Source: JAGVSZ01 sp019137045 (GTDB lineage: Bacteria > Pseudomonadota > Gammaproteobacteria > Burkholderiales > SG8-39). Taken from it: a stretch of 64,000 nt of DNA. Where the stretch lies: positions 62,001-126,000 of the forward strand of contig JAXMFT010000007.1 of the NCBI GenBank assembly GCA_046347635.1, read 5' to 3'. The notes under the pieces were generated by a model. The model was not told the DNA's origin and ran no database searches. It was given only the letters and a program-made list of their open reading frames with translations. Both the position numbers and the translations under genes were made by a program. This document shows, piece by piece, positions 50,706-59,535 of this stretch; positions within the stretch are counted from its first letter, which is position 1, and the number at the start of each line of letters is the position of its first letter.

Positions 50706-52571
50706 ATGAAGCCGAACACCGGACGCTGGGTCTACTCGCTCGGAGGCGTGCTCGCCGTGCTCGCCGGCGTGATCGCGCTCAACTTCATCCTCGGTGCGGT
50801 GCCGGCGCGCGTCGACCTGACCGAAGGGCGCATCTACACCCTGTCCGACGGGACCCGCAAGGTGCTCGGCAAGCTCGAGGCGCCGGTGCGGGTGCGCTTC
50901 TACTTCAACGCCGGCGACGAGAACGTGCCGGTGCCGACGCGCGCCTACGCCGCGCGCGTGGAGGACCTGCTGCGGGAGTTCCGCGCGGCCTCGGGCGGCA
51001 AGGTGCAGATCGAGAAGCTCAACCCGCAGCCCGACTCCGACGCCGAGGACTCGGCCAACGTGGACGGGGTCGAGGCCCAGGTCGCGCCTTCGGGAGAGAA
51101 GTTCTACCTCGGGCTCGCGGTGAGCCAGGCCGACCAGAAGGTGGCGCTGCCGGCGCTCGCGCCCGAGCGCGAGCGGCTGCTCGAGTACGACCTCGTGCGC
51201 GCGATCGGGCGCGTGACCAAGGCCGACAAGCCGGTCATCGGCGTGATGAGCGGGCTGCCGGTGTTCGGCATGCCGGGCAACCCGATGTTCGGCATGCAGG
51301 GGTCGGACCCGCAGGTCTTCATCCTCGAGCTGCAGCGCGACTTCGACGTCAAGCGCGTCGGCATGGACGCCGACCGGATCGAGGACGGCATCGGCACCCT
51401 CTTCGTGATCCATCCCAAGAACATCACCGAGCAGGCGCAGTTCGCCCTCGATCAGTTCGTCCTGCGCGGCGGCAAGCTGGTGGTCTTCCTCGATCCGTAC
51501 GCGTACTTCGACCAGCAGCCCGGACCGATGGCGGCGATGGGACCGAGCTCGTCGAACCTGGAGGCGCTGCTCAAGGGCTGGGGGCTCGCGTTCAGCGCGG
51601 ACAAGGTGGTGCTCGACATGAAGTACATGGCGGGCGCGGGGCCGCGCGCCGTGCCGACCGTGATCCAGCTCGACGCGGGCGCCCTCAACCCCGACGACGT
51701 CGTGACCGGCTCGCTCGGCACGGTGGTCATGGCGTTCGCCGGCGTGTTCACCGGGACGCCGGCCGCGGGCCTGACCCAGACCACGCTCATGCACACCTCG
51801 CCGCTGGTGAACCTGGTGGCCAACGCCGACGCGATGAAGCGGGGCGAGGAGGCGGTGCGCAACTTCAAACCCGACGGGAAGGAGCTCGCGCTCGGCGTGC
51901 GCCTGAGCGGCCGCTTCAAGACCGCGTTCCCGGACGGCTGGCCGGCGCGCAGGGACGACGGCAAGGGCAAGCCGCCCGCGCCCGACCCCGCGCCGGCGCT
52001 GCAGGAAGCGAAGGGCGAGAACACCGTGGTCCTGATCGGCGACAGCGACCTCCTCAACGACGGGGCCGCGGTGCAGATGCGCGAGATCTTCGGCCAGCGC
52101 GTCGCGATCCCGATCAACGGCAACCTCGCGCTCGTGCAGGCGCTCGCGGAGCAGCTCGCCGGCGATCCCGACCTGATCGGGCTGCGCGGGCGCGCCACCG
52201 CGGCGCGGCCGTTCACCGTGGTGAAGGAGATGGAGGCGCAGGCCGCGCAGGCCTACCTCGGCAAGATCAAGGGCCTGGAGGACAGCCTCGACGCGACGCG
52301 CAAGAAGCTCGAGTCGCTGCAGAAGACGACGGGCCCGGCGGCGTCGGGGGCGATCCTCACCGCGGAGCAGCAGGCGGAGGTCGAGAACTTCCGCCGGCGC
52401 GCGGCCGAGACCCGGCGCGAGCTGAAGGAAGTCCGGCGCGAGCTGCGCGCCGACACCGAAGCGCTCGAGTTCTGGACCAAGGTCGTCAACATCGGCGCGA
52501 TGCCGCTGCTGGTGGCGATCGCGGGGCTCGCCATCGCCTTCGTGCGCCGGCGGCGGCGCGCGGCGCACTGA
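50706..52571 (+). CDS. GldG-like ABC auxiliary protein
   Basis: A 621-aa protein with an N-terminal membrane helix (about residues 10-32), a large extracytoplasmic domain (RVDLTEGRIYTLSDGTRKVL near 36-55 is typical of GldG/ABC auxiliary proteins), a coiled coil near 515-585 rich in Glu/Arg/Lys, and a C-terminal helix (595-613). VFLDPYAYFD near 262 is also conserved. ATG 50706 is favoured over GTG 50700 because of the AGGG just upstream. It works with the GldA- and GldF-like proteins. Confidence 0.82.
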   Translation: MKPNTGRWVYSLGGVLAVLAGVIALNFILGAVPARVDLTEGRIYTLSDGTRKVLGKLEAPVRVRFYFNAGDENVPVPTRAYAARVEDLLREFRAASGGKVQIEKLNPQPDSDAEDSANVDGVEAQVAPSGEKFYLGLAVSQADQKVALPALAPERERLLEYDLVRAIGRVTKADKPVIGVMSGLPVFGMPGNPMFGMQGSDPQVFILELQRDFDVKRVGMDADRIEDGIGTLFVIHPKNITEQAQFALDQFVLRGGKLVVFLDPYAYFDQQPGPMAAMGPSSSNLEALLKGWGLAFSADKVVLDMKYMAGAGPRAVPTVIQLDAGALNPDDVVTGSLGTVVMAFAGVFTGTPAAGLTQTTLMHTSPLVNLVANADAMKRGEEAVRNFKPDGKELALGVRLSGRFKTAFPDGWPARRDDGKGKPPAPDPAPALQEAKGENTVVLIGDSDLLNDGAAVQMREIFGQRVAIPINGNLALVQALAEQLAGDPDLIGLRGRATAARPFTVVKEMEAQAAQAYLGKIKGLEDSLDATRKKLESLQKTTGPAASGAILTAEQQAEVENFRRRAAETRRELKEVRRELRADTEALEFWTKVVNIGAMPLLVAIAGLAIAFVRRRRRAAH

Positions 52572-52583
52572 GCGGCCGGCGCG

Positions 52584-53768
52584 ATGAGCGGCAGACAGTT
52601 CGTCCTGGTGCTCGTGGCGCTGGCGGTGCTCGCCGCCGCGGGCTGGGCGGTGTACGACTGGAAGCGCGCGAGCTACGAAGTCGCCGACAGCCGGGTGGGA
52701 CAGAAGCTGCTGCCGGGCTTCAGGATCGACGAGGTGGGCGAGATCGCCATCACCGCCGGATCCGGGACGGTCACGCTGGTGCGCTCCGACCGCGGCTGGA
52801 CGGTGCAGGAGCGCGGCGGCTATCCCGCCGACGTGGGGGCGATCCGGGACCTCCTGCTCAAGCTCGAGGAGGCGAAGGTGGTGCAGGCCGAAGGGCTCAC
52901 CGACGCGATCCGGTCGCGCCTCCAGCTCGACGCGCCCGGCGGCGCGTCCAAGCCGGACGCGAGCGGCACCGTGCTCGAGCTGAAGGCGCGCGACGGCAAG
53001 CCGCTCGCGCGGCTGGTGCTCGGGCGGCAGACCACGAAGCAGGCGAGCGTACCGGGGCTCCCGGCGGCGAGCGTGCCCTCCGGGCGGTACGTGCTCGTCG
53101 CCGCCGACCCGCAGCGCGCGATCGTCATCGCCGATCCGCTCGCCGCGGTGGCGGCAAAGCCGCAGCAGTGGCTCGCGCGCGATTACCTGAAGGTCGAGCG
53201 GATCCGCGCGCTCGAGGTCCTCGACCCCGACGGCAAGGAGCGCTGGAGCGTGCTGCGCCCGGACGAGGCCGCCGGCTGGAAGTGGTCCGCGCCGGGGAAG
53301 CTCGACGGCGGAAAGGCGCAGGACGCGGCGAGCGCCCTGTACGCGATCCGCATCGACGACGCCGCGGCGGACGCGAGCGATGCGACGACCGGGCTCGACC
53401 GGCCGGTCACCGTGCGCGCGCAGACGTTCGACGGCTGGTCGTACGAGCTGCGCATCGGGAAGCCCGCGCCCGAGGATCGCTATTACGTCAGGGCCTCGGT
53501 CACCGGGACGGTGCCCGACCAGCGCACGCCGCGGCCCGACGAGAAGGCCGAGGACCGGGAGAAGGAAGACAAGGCTTTCGCCGAGCGCCAGGCCGCGCTG
53601 AAGGCGAAGCTCGCGCGCGAACAGGCGCTGGGGGTCTACACGGTGCTGGTGCCGAAGGCCACGGTCGAGCCGCTCCTGCGCGAGCGCAGCGCGCTGATCA
53701 CGGTGGACAAGAAGGACGAAAAGAAGGACGAAAAGAAGGGCGCGCGCAAGAGCGCGCCGAAGCGCTAG
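52584..53768 (+). CDS. DUF4340 domain protein
   Basis: A 394-aa protein with one N-terminal membrane helix (about 5-22), then a DUF4340-type extracytoplasmic domain (ITAGSGTVTLVRSDRGWTV near 53-71). The C-terminus is Lys-rich with repeated KKDEKKDEKK. DUF4340 proteins commonly follow GldG-like genes, and here the gap is 12 bp, so it is the fourth member of the system. Function unknown; likely an envelope partner of GldG. Confidence 0.82.
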   Translation: MSGRQFVLVLVALAVLAAAGWAVYDWKRASYEVADSRVGQKLLPGFRIDEVGEIAITAGSGTVTLVRSDRGWTVQERGGYPADVGAIRDLLLKLEEAKVVQAEGLTDAIRSRLQLDAPGGASKPDASGTVLELKARDGKPLARLVLGRQTTKQASVPGLPAASVPSGRYVLVAADPQRAIVIADPLAAVAAKPQQWLARDYLKVERIRALEVLDPDGKERWSVLRPDEAAGWKWSAPGKLDGGKAQDAASALYAIRIDDAAADASDATTGLDRPVTVRAQTFDGWSYELRIGKPAPEDRYYVRASVTGTVPDQRTPRPDEKAEDREKEDKAFAERQAALKAKLAREQALGVYTVLVPKATVEPLLRERSALITVDKKDEKKDEKKGARKSAPKR

Positions 53769-53818
53769 TCCCGCCGCGCCCGCTGGCGGCATAATTCGGC
53801 CTCCGGAGGATCCCAGCC

Positions 53819-54985
53819 ATGGCCGAGCCGGTCATCATCGACGCCGTCCGCACGCCGTTCGGCAAGCGCGGCGGCGCGCTGCGCGACACCCGGCCCGACG
53901 CGCTCCTCGCGCACGCGCTGCGCGGACTCGTGTCGCGCGCCGGGGTTCCCGCCGAGCGGATCGAGGACGTGGTCTGCGGCACGGTGACGCAGGCGGGCGA
54001 GCAGGGCGCCAACATCGGCCGGCTCGGCGTGCTGCTCGCCGGCTTCCCGGTGTCGGTGCCGGCGGTGTCGCTCAACCGCATGTGCGGTTCGAGCCAGCAG
54101 GCGGTGCACTTCGCCGCGCAGGCGATCGCCGCGGGCGACGCACGCTACGCGATCGGCTGCGGCGTCGAGAGCATGACCCGCGTGCGCATGTTCTTCGACA
54201 TCGATCCGGATGGCCGCCACGGCGGCTTCGGCGGGCTCAACCCGGCGCTCTTCGAGCGCCACGAGCTCGTGCACCAGGGCGAGAGCGCGGAGCGCGTCGC
54301 AGACCGGTGGCGGCTGTCGCGCGCGGCCCTCGACGAGTTCGCGACCGAGAGTCACCGCCGGGCATGGGCCGCGCTCGCGCACGGCCGCAACCGCGAGCTC
54401 GTTCCGATCGCCGGGGTCGACGAGGCCGGCCGGCCGGTCGAGCTGGTGCGCGACGAAGGCGTGCGCGAGCGGATCGACGCGGCGAAGCTGGCGACGCTCA
54501 AGACCGTGTTTCGCGAAAACGGAACCATCACTGCCGGAAACTCCAGCCAGATCTCCGATGGCGCCGCGGCGGTGCTCGTGGCCGACCGCGAGGCGGCGCA
54601 GGCCGACGGCCTCGGGCCCCGCGCGCGCTTCCTGGCGCGCGTCGTCGTCGGCTCCGATCCGACGCTGCAGCTCGACGGGGTGATCCCCGCGACGCGGCTT
54701 GCGCTCGAGCGCGCGCGAGTGTCGGTGGCGGACGTCGACTGGTTCGAGGTGAACGAGGCGTTCGCGTGCGTGCCGCTCGCCTGGGCGCGCGAGTTCGCGC
54801 CGGCGCCGGAGAAGCTCAACCCGTGGGGCGGCGCGATCGCGCACGGCCATCCGCTCGGTGCGACCGGGGCGGGCCTGATGGCCAAGATGCTCGCCGGGCT
54901 CGAGGCCACCGGGGGCACGATCGGCCTGCAGACGATGTGCATCGGCCACGGCATGGCCACCGCGACGATCGTCGAACGCATCTGA
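53819..54985 (+). CDS. Thiolase family acetyl-CoA acyltransferase
   Basis: A 388-aa thiolase. The acyl-accepting nucleophile is Cys89 in NRMCGSSQQA, the His of GGAIAHGHPLGATG is near residue 347, and the second Cys in TMCIGHG is near 377. It cleaves 3-ketoacyl-CoA or condenses acetyl-CoA. GGAGGAT upstream is a strong ribosome site, and CATAAT at 53790-53795 is a possible -10. Followed by an SDR 21 bp downstream; the pair could carry out the last two steps of a beta-oxidation round. Confidence 0.88.
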   Translation: MAEPVIIDAVRTPFGKRGGALRDTRPDALLAHALRGLVSRAGVPAERIEDVVCGTVTQAGEQGANIGRLGVLLAGFPVSVPAVSLNRMCGSSQQAVHFAAQAIAAGDARYAIGCGVESMTRVRMFFDIDPDGRHGGFGGLNPALFERHELVHQGESAERVADRWRLSRAALDEFATESHRRAWAALAHGRNRELVPIAGVDEAGRPVELVRDEGVRERIDAAKLATLKTVFRENGTITAGNSSQISDGAAAVLVADREAAQADGLGPRARFLARVVVGSDPTLQLDGVIPATRLALERARVSVADVDWFEVNEAFACVPLAWAREFAPAPEKLNPWGGAIAHGHPLGATGAGLMAKMLAGLEATGGTIGLQTMCIGHGMATATIVERI

Positions 54986-55006
54986 ACCGGAAGAAAGGGC
55001 AGCGAC

Positions 55007-55774
55007 ATGGAAGTGGCAGGAAACACGTTTCTCGTGACGGGCGGCGCGTCGGGACTGGGTGCCGGCACGGTGCGCACGCTCGCGGCCGGCGGCGCGAACG
55101 TCGTCATCGCCGACCTGCAGGCGGACAAGGGCGAGGCCCTGGCGAAGGAGCTCGGCGCAAAGGCGCGCTACGCGCAGTGCGACGTCACCAGCGAGGCGGA
55201 CGGAAAGGCCGCCGTGGAGACCGCGCTCAAGGCGTTCGGCGGGCTCCAGGGACTGGTGAACTGCGCGGGGATCGCGATCGGCGAGAAGACGATCGGCAAG
55301 GAAGGCCCGCACGCGCTCGCGTCGTTCACGCGCGTGATCACGATCAACCTGATCGGCACGTTCAACATGATCCGCCTCGCCGCCGACGCGATGGCCAGGG
55401 GCAAGCCGAATGCCGACGGCGAGCGCGGGGTGATCGTCAACACCGCGTCGGTCGCGGCGTACGACGGGCAGATCGGGCAGGCGGCCTACTCGGCCTCGAA
55501 AGGAGGGGTGGTCGGCATGACGCTGCCGATCGCGCGCGACCTGGCGCGCAGCGGGATCCGCGTCTGCACGATCGCGCCGGGCATCTTCCTCACGCCCATG
55601 CTGGAGGGGCTGTCGAAGGAGATCCAGGACTCGCTCGGCCAGCAGGTGCCGTTCCCGTCGCGCCTCGGCAAGCCCGCGGAGTACGCGGCGCTCGCGCGGC
55701 ACATCATCGAGAACCCGATGCTGAATGCGGAGACGATCCGGATCGACGGCGCGATCCGGATGGCGCCGAAGTGA
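55007..55774 (+). CDS. SDR-family 3-hydroxyacyl-CoA dehydrogenase-like protein
   Basis: A 255-aa classical SDR. TGGASGLGAG near residues 11-20, NCAGIA near 85, and catalytic Ser-Tyr-Lys with AYSASKGG near 164. The layout resembles type II 3-hydroxyacyl-CoA dehydrogenase (HSD17B10 group), and the upstream thiolase fits that role. It probably oxidises 3-hydroxyacyl-CoA with NAD. Confidence 0.83.
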   Translation: MEVAGNTFLVTGGASGLGAGTVRTLAAGGANVVIADLQADKGEALAKELGAKARYAQCDVTSEADGKAAVETALKAFGGLQGLVNCAGIAIGEKTIGKEGPHALASFTRVITINLIGTFNMIRLAADAMARGKPNADGERGVIVNTASVAAYDGQIGQAAYSASKGGVVGMTLPIARDLARSGIRVCTIAPGIFLTPMLEGLSKEIQDSLGQQVPFPSRLGKPAEYAALARHIIENPMLNAETIRIDGAIRMAPK

Positions 55775-55805
55775 GCGCGCGCGGCCGCGCGCGGGCGCCG
55801 GCCGC

Positions 55806-56336
55806 TCAGCCTGTGCCCAGCGCCAGTTCGGCGCGGAACTGCCGGGCCTTCGCCACGTAGCCCTGCGCGGCGTAGGCGAGCAGCTCGAACTCCTCCGGCC
55901 GCAGCTCGCGCACGACCTTCCCGGGCTGCCCCAGGATCAGCACGCCGTCCGGGTAGGTCTTGCGCTCGGGGATGAGCGTCCGGGCGCCGACGATCGAGCG
56001 CTTGCCGACGACTGCGTGATTCAGGATCACCGCGCCGATGCCGATCAGGCTGCCGTCGCCGATCGTGCAGCCGTGGAGCATCGACATGTGCCCGATGGTG
56101 ACGCCGGCACCGATCGTGACCGCGATGCCGGGATCGGTGTGCACCACGCAGTTGTCCTGCACGTTGCTGCCCGCACCGATGGTGACCTGATCGTTGTCGC
56201 CGCGCACCACCGCGCCGAACCAGAAGCTGCAGTCCTGGCCGACGCTGACCGAGCCGATCAGGGAGGCGTTCGGGGCGACGTAGATGTCGGGACCGCGCAG
56301 CTCGACGCGGCGCTCGCCCAGGTGGTAGAGCGGCAT
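55806..56336 (-). CDS. Gamma-class carbonic anhydrase family protein
   Basis: A 176-aa left-handed beta-helix protein with hexapeptide repeats from about residue 18 to 135. Metal-ligand-type histidines are in VVHTDPG and in IGHMSMLHGC, all three present. Equivalent proteins (YrdA/PaaY group) may be carbonic anhydrases or acyl-CoA thioesterases. The ATG at 56336 is used; a longer frame to 56372 would cross the divergent promoter. It is divergent from the hydrolase gene. Confidence 0.83.
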   Translation of the reverse strand: MPLYHLGERRVELRGPDIYVAPNASLIGSVSVGQDCSFWFGAVVRGDNDQVTIGAGSNVQDNCVVHTDPGIAVTIGAGVTIGHMSMLHGCTIGDGSLIGIGAVILNHAVVGKRSIVGARTLIPERKTYPDGVLILGQPGKVVRELRPEEFELLAYAAQGYVAKARQFRAELALGTG

Positions 56337-56362
56337 GCGGGACTCCGTTGCGGGACGGCGCG

Positions 56363-56372
56363 ATGTTAGCAT
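56363..56372. promoter_or_regulatory. Overlapping divergent extended -10 elements
   Basis: The 12-bp string GATGTTAGCATC carries TG-T-TAGCAT on the plus strand and TG-C-TAACAT on the minus strand. Each is an extended -10 facing its own gene (hydrolase at 56390, carbonic anhydrase at 56336). RNA polymerase could bind only one direction at a time. Confidence 0.4.
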
Positions 56373-56389
56373 CGTGCGCCATCCGGGCC

Positions 56390-57259
56390 ATGAAACCGAG
56401 CGACTCCGTCTTCGTCGAGATCCGCGGACTGCGCTATCACTGCCGCACCTGGGGCGACCCCGCGCACTCGAAGCTCTTCCTGCTGCACGGCTGGATGGAC
56501 GTGTCCGCGTCGTTCCAGTTCTTCGTGGACGCGCTCGTCGGAGACTGGCACGCGATCGCGCCCGACTGGCGCGGCTACGGGCTCACGCAGTGGAGCGGGG
56601 CCGACAGCTACTGGTTCCCGGACTACCTCGCCGACCTCGACCGGCTGCTCGCGCATTTCTCGCCCGGCGCGGCGGTCGACCTCGTCGGGCACAGCATGGG
56701 CGGGAACGTCGCCTCGCTCTACGCCGGCGTTCGCCCGGAGCGCGTCGCGAAGCTGGTGAACCTCGAGGGCTTCGGCCTGCCGAGCGCGGGGCCGGGCGAG
56801 GCGCCGGCGCGCTACGCGCGCTGGCTCGCGGAGCTCGGGGAGCCGCAGCGTTTTCGCGACTACGCGAGCTTCGACGCGCTCGCCGAGCGGCTGTGCGCGT
56901 CCAATGCGCGGCTCGCGCCCGAACGCGCGCGCTTCCTCGCGCAGCACTGGGGCAAGTCGCTGCCCGACGGCCGCGTCACCCTGCGCAGCGACCCGGCGCA
57001 CAAGCGCGTAAACCCGGTGCTCTACCGCCTGGAGGAGGCCGAGGCCTGCTGGCGCAACGTCGCCGCGCCGGTGCTCTGGGTGGAAGGGGCCGAGTCCGAG
57101 TCGCTGCAGCGCCTGCGTCGCGACCGGCCCAGCTACGACGCGCGCCTGCGTTGCTTTGCCACTCTGCGCGTGCACACGGTTCCCGACGCCGGGCACATGC
57201 TGCATCACGACCAGCCGCATGCGCTGGCGCGGATCGTGGAGGACTTCCTGCGCCGCTGA
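56390..57259 (+). CDS. Alpha/beta hydrolase
   Basis: A 289-aa hydrolase with HGWMD near residue 32 (oxyanion region), DWRGYGLT near 63, the nucleophile Ser102 in GHSMGG, and the catalytic His in DAGHMLHHD near 270. Resembles haloalkane dehalogenase/serine hydrolase-type enzymes that act on small esters. ATG 56390 (MKPSDSVF) is used; upstream ATGs lie in the promoter region. Substrate unknown. Confidence 0.83.
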   Translation: MKPSDSVFVEIRGLRYHCRTWGDPAHSKLFLLHGWMDVSASFQFFVDALVGDWHAIAPDWRGYGLTQWSGADSYWFPDYLADLDRLLAHFSPGAAVDLVGHSMGGNVASLYAGVRPERVAKLVNLEGFGLPSAGPGEAPARYARWLAELGEPQRFRDYASFDALAERLCASNARLAPERARFLAQHWGKSLPDGRVTLRSDPAHKRVNPVLYRLEEAEACWRNVAAPVLWVEGAESESLQRLRRDRPSYDARLRCFATLRVHTVPDAGHMLHHDQPHALARIVEDFLRR

Positions 57260-57303
57260 GCGCGCGCGCCAGTCGCGGCACGAGCGGCTGCTAGAATCGC
57301 CGC

Positions 57304-58152
57304 ATGCTCGCGCCGGTCCCGACCAACTTCGACCTGCACTGCCACTCCGCCGCCTCCGACGGCGTGCTCACGCCCGCCGCGCTCGTTCGCCGCGCGGCGG
57401 CGAACGGCGTCCAGGTGCTCGCGCTCACCGATCACGACGAGCTCGCGGGGCTCGCGGAGGCGCAGGCCGCGGCCGCGGAGTGCGGCGTGCGCTTCGTGCC
57501 GGGCGTGGAGATCTCGATCACCTGGGGCGGGATCACCATCCACGTGGTCGGGCTCGGCATCGATCCGCGCAGCGACGTTCTCGCCCGCGGCCTCGCGCAC
57601 GTGCGCGCGAGCCGCGCCCGGCGCGCCGAGCGCATCGCGGCGGAGTTCGATCGTCTGGGCATTCCGGGCACCCTGGCGGGCGCCTACGCCTACGCCGGCA
57701 ACCCGAACCTGGTGGGACGCGCGCACTTCGCGCGCTACCTCGTGGAGCAGGGCGTCGCGCGCGACGTGAAATCGGTGTTCGCGCGCTTCCTCGTGGCCGG
57801 CAAGCCCGGGTACGTCCCGCACGAGTGGGCCACGCTCGCCGACGCGGTGGGCTGGATCCGCGCGAGCGGCGGACGCGCGGTGGTCGCGCACCCGGGCCGC
57901 TACAGCCTCGGCCCGGAGCGGCTGCGCCAGTTCTTCGTCGAGTTCATCGCCGCCGGCGGCGAGGCGGTCGAGGTCGTCACCGGCAGCCACACGCGCGCGC
58001 AGTACGGCGAGTACGCGCGGCTCGCGCACGAGCTCGGACTCGCCGCCTCGCGCGGCTCCGACTTCCACGGGCCGGACGAGAGCGAGATCGACCTCGGCGC
58101 GCTGCCGCCGCTGCCGCCCGGCCTGAAACCCGTCTGGCACGACTGGGCCTGA
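57304..58152 (+). CDS. PHP-domain phosphoesterase (TrpH/RNase AM-type)
   Basis: A 282-aa PHP-domain protein. Metal ligands are visible in DLHCHS at residues 10-15 and in LTDHDEL near 41. GVEIS near 67 and HPGRYS near 198 follow, and SDFHGPDE near 257 completes the site. Family members degrade 3',5'-bisphosphate nucleosides and trim RNA 5' ends. TAGAAT lies only 7 nt before the ATG, so the message may be leaderless. It is followed by yciO, the same pairing seen in enterobacteria. Confidence 0.85.
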   Translation: MLAPVPTNFDLHCHSAASDGVLTPAALVRRAAANGVQVLALTDHDELAGLAEAQAAAAECGVRFVPGVEISITWGGITIHVVGLGIDPRSDVLARGLAHVRASRARRAERIAAEFDRLGIPGTLAGAYAYAGNPNLVGRAHFARYLVEQGVARDVKSVFARFLVAGKPGYVPHEWATLADAVGWIRASGGRAVVAHPGRYSLGPERLRQFFVEFIAAGGEAVEVVTGSHTRAQYGEYARLAHELGLAASRGSDFHGPDESEIDLGALPPLPPGLKPVWHDWA

Positions 58153-58177
58153 CGCGCCCGAGCGGGCCCGGCGCGCA

Positions 58178-58801
58178 GTGGCCCAGTACTTCGTCATCCA
58201 TCCGACCCACCCGCAGCCGCGGCTGATCGCGCGCGCCGCGGAGATCGTGCGTGCGGGCGGCGTGATCGCCTACCCGACCGACTCGTGCTATGCGCTCGGC
58301 GCCCTCGTCGGCGACAAGGCCGCCACCGAGCGCATGCGCCGCATCCGCGGGGTCGACGAGCGCCACCATTTCACCCTGATGTGCCGCGACCTCTCGGAGC
58401 TCGGCACCTACGCGCGCGTCGACAACCGGCAGTACCGGCTGCTCAAGGCCCTGACGCCGGGCAGCTACACGTTCATCCTCGAGGGCACCAGGGATCTGCC
58501 GCGCCGCATCCTGCACCCGCGGCGCAAGACGATCGGGCTGCGCGTGCCCGCGCACGCGGTCGCCGCGGCGCTGCTGGCCGCGCTCGGCGCGCCGCTCCTC
58601 TCCACCACGCTCGCCCTTGCGGGCGACGAGGCGCCGCTCGAGGACGCCGCCGCGATCCGCCGCCGGCTGGAAAGCGAGCTGGAGCTGGTGCTCGACGCGG
58701 GCGCGTGCGGCACCACGCCGACGACGGTCGTCGACCTCACCGGCGCGACCCCCGAGGTGGTGCGGGAAGGCAAGGGGCCGGTCGCGGCCTTCCTGCGCTG
58801 A
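58178..58801 (+). CDS. yciO: YciO/Sua5-family threonylcarbamoyl-AMP synthase-like protein
   Basis: A 207-aa YrdC-fold protein. AYPTDSCYALG near residues 31-41 is the family signature, with GSYTFILEGT near 94 and KTIGLRVPAH near 116-125. YciO is a paralogue of the t6A-forming enzyme; its physiological role is less certain than that of TsaC. GTG start. It lies 25 bp after the PHP gene in the same direction and 59 bp before the M50 protease. Confidence 0.83.
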   Translation: MAQYFVIHPTHPQPRLIARAAEIVRAGGVIAYPTDSCYALGALVGDKAATERMRRIRGVDERHHFTLMCRDLSELGTYARVDNRQYRLLKALTPGSYTFILEGTRDLPRRILHPRRKTIGLRVPAHAVAAALLAALGAPLLSTTLALAGDEAPLEDAAAIRRRLESELELVLDAGACGTTPTTVVDLTGATPEVVREGKGPVAAFLR

Positions 58802-58860
58802 CCCGCGCCGGGCGCGCAGAGCGACTCTGCTAGAATTCCGCGTCGTCGCACGCCGCTCCG

Positions 58861-59535
58861 ATGAATATCGAAAGCCTCGTCTCCGCCATCGCGATCTACG
58901 CCCTGCCGGTCGTCTTCGCGATCACGCTGCACGAAGCGGCGCACGGGTACGTGGCGAAGCACTTCGGCGACACCACCGCGTTCGTGCTCGGCCGCGTGAG
59001 CCTCAACCCGATGCGGCACATCGACCCCGTCGGCACGATCCTCGTGCCGCTCGTGATCCTGCTCGCCACGTCGTGGGCCGGCGGCCGCGGGATGCTGTTC
59101 GGCTGGGCGAAGCCGGTGCCGGTCAACTACCATGCGCTGCGCCGGCCGCGCCAGCACATGATGTGGGTGGCGGCGGCCGGGCCGCTCGCCAACCTGGCGA
59201 TGGCGCTTGCATGGGCGCTCGCCGGCAAGCTCGCGGTGGTGCTCCCGGAGAACTACTTCAGCGTGCCGCTCTACCTCATCAGCCGTGCGGGCGTCGAGGT
59301 GAACGTGGTGCTGATGCTCCTCAACCTCCTGCCGATCCTGCCCCTCGACGGCGGCCGCATCATCGCCAGCCTGCTGCCCCCGGGGCTCGCCGACCGCTAC
59401 GCGCGGCTGGAGCCGCTCGGCTTCCCGATCCTGCTCGCGCTCATGTTCACCAACGTCCTCGGCCTGGTCATGTATCCGATGATCGCCGGCTCGATCCAGC
59501 TGATCGCCAGCGCGTTCCGGCTGCCGCTGCTCTAG
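58861..59535 (+). CDS. Site-2-protease-like M50 metalloprotease
   Basis: A 224-aa polytopic membrane protein. The zinc motif HEAAH spans residues 24-28, and the third ligand Asp163 lies in LPLDGGR. About five hydrophobic segments. It is a short M50 protease without PDZ domains, so its substrate is not obvious. TG-C-TAGAAT (58828-58836) is an extended -10 about 25 bp upstream. Its stop abuts the trpS ATG with no gap. Confidence 0.85.
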   Translation: MNIESLVSAIAIYALPVVFAITLHEAAHGYVAKHFGDTTAFVLGRVSLNPMRHIDPVGTILVPLVILLATSWAGGRGMLFGWAKPVPVNYHALRRPRQHMMWVAAAGPLANLAMALAWALAGKLAVVLPENYFSVPLYLISRAGVEVNVVLMLLNLLPILPLDGGRIIASLLPPGLADRYARLEPLGFPILLALMFTNVLGLVMYPMIAGSIQLIASAFRLPLL

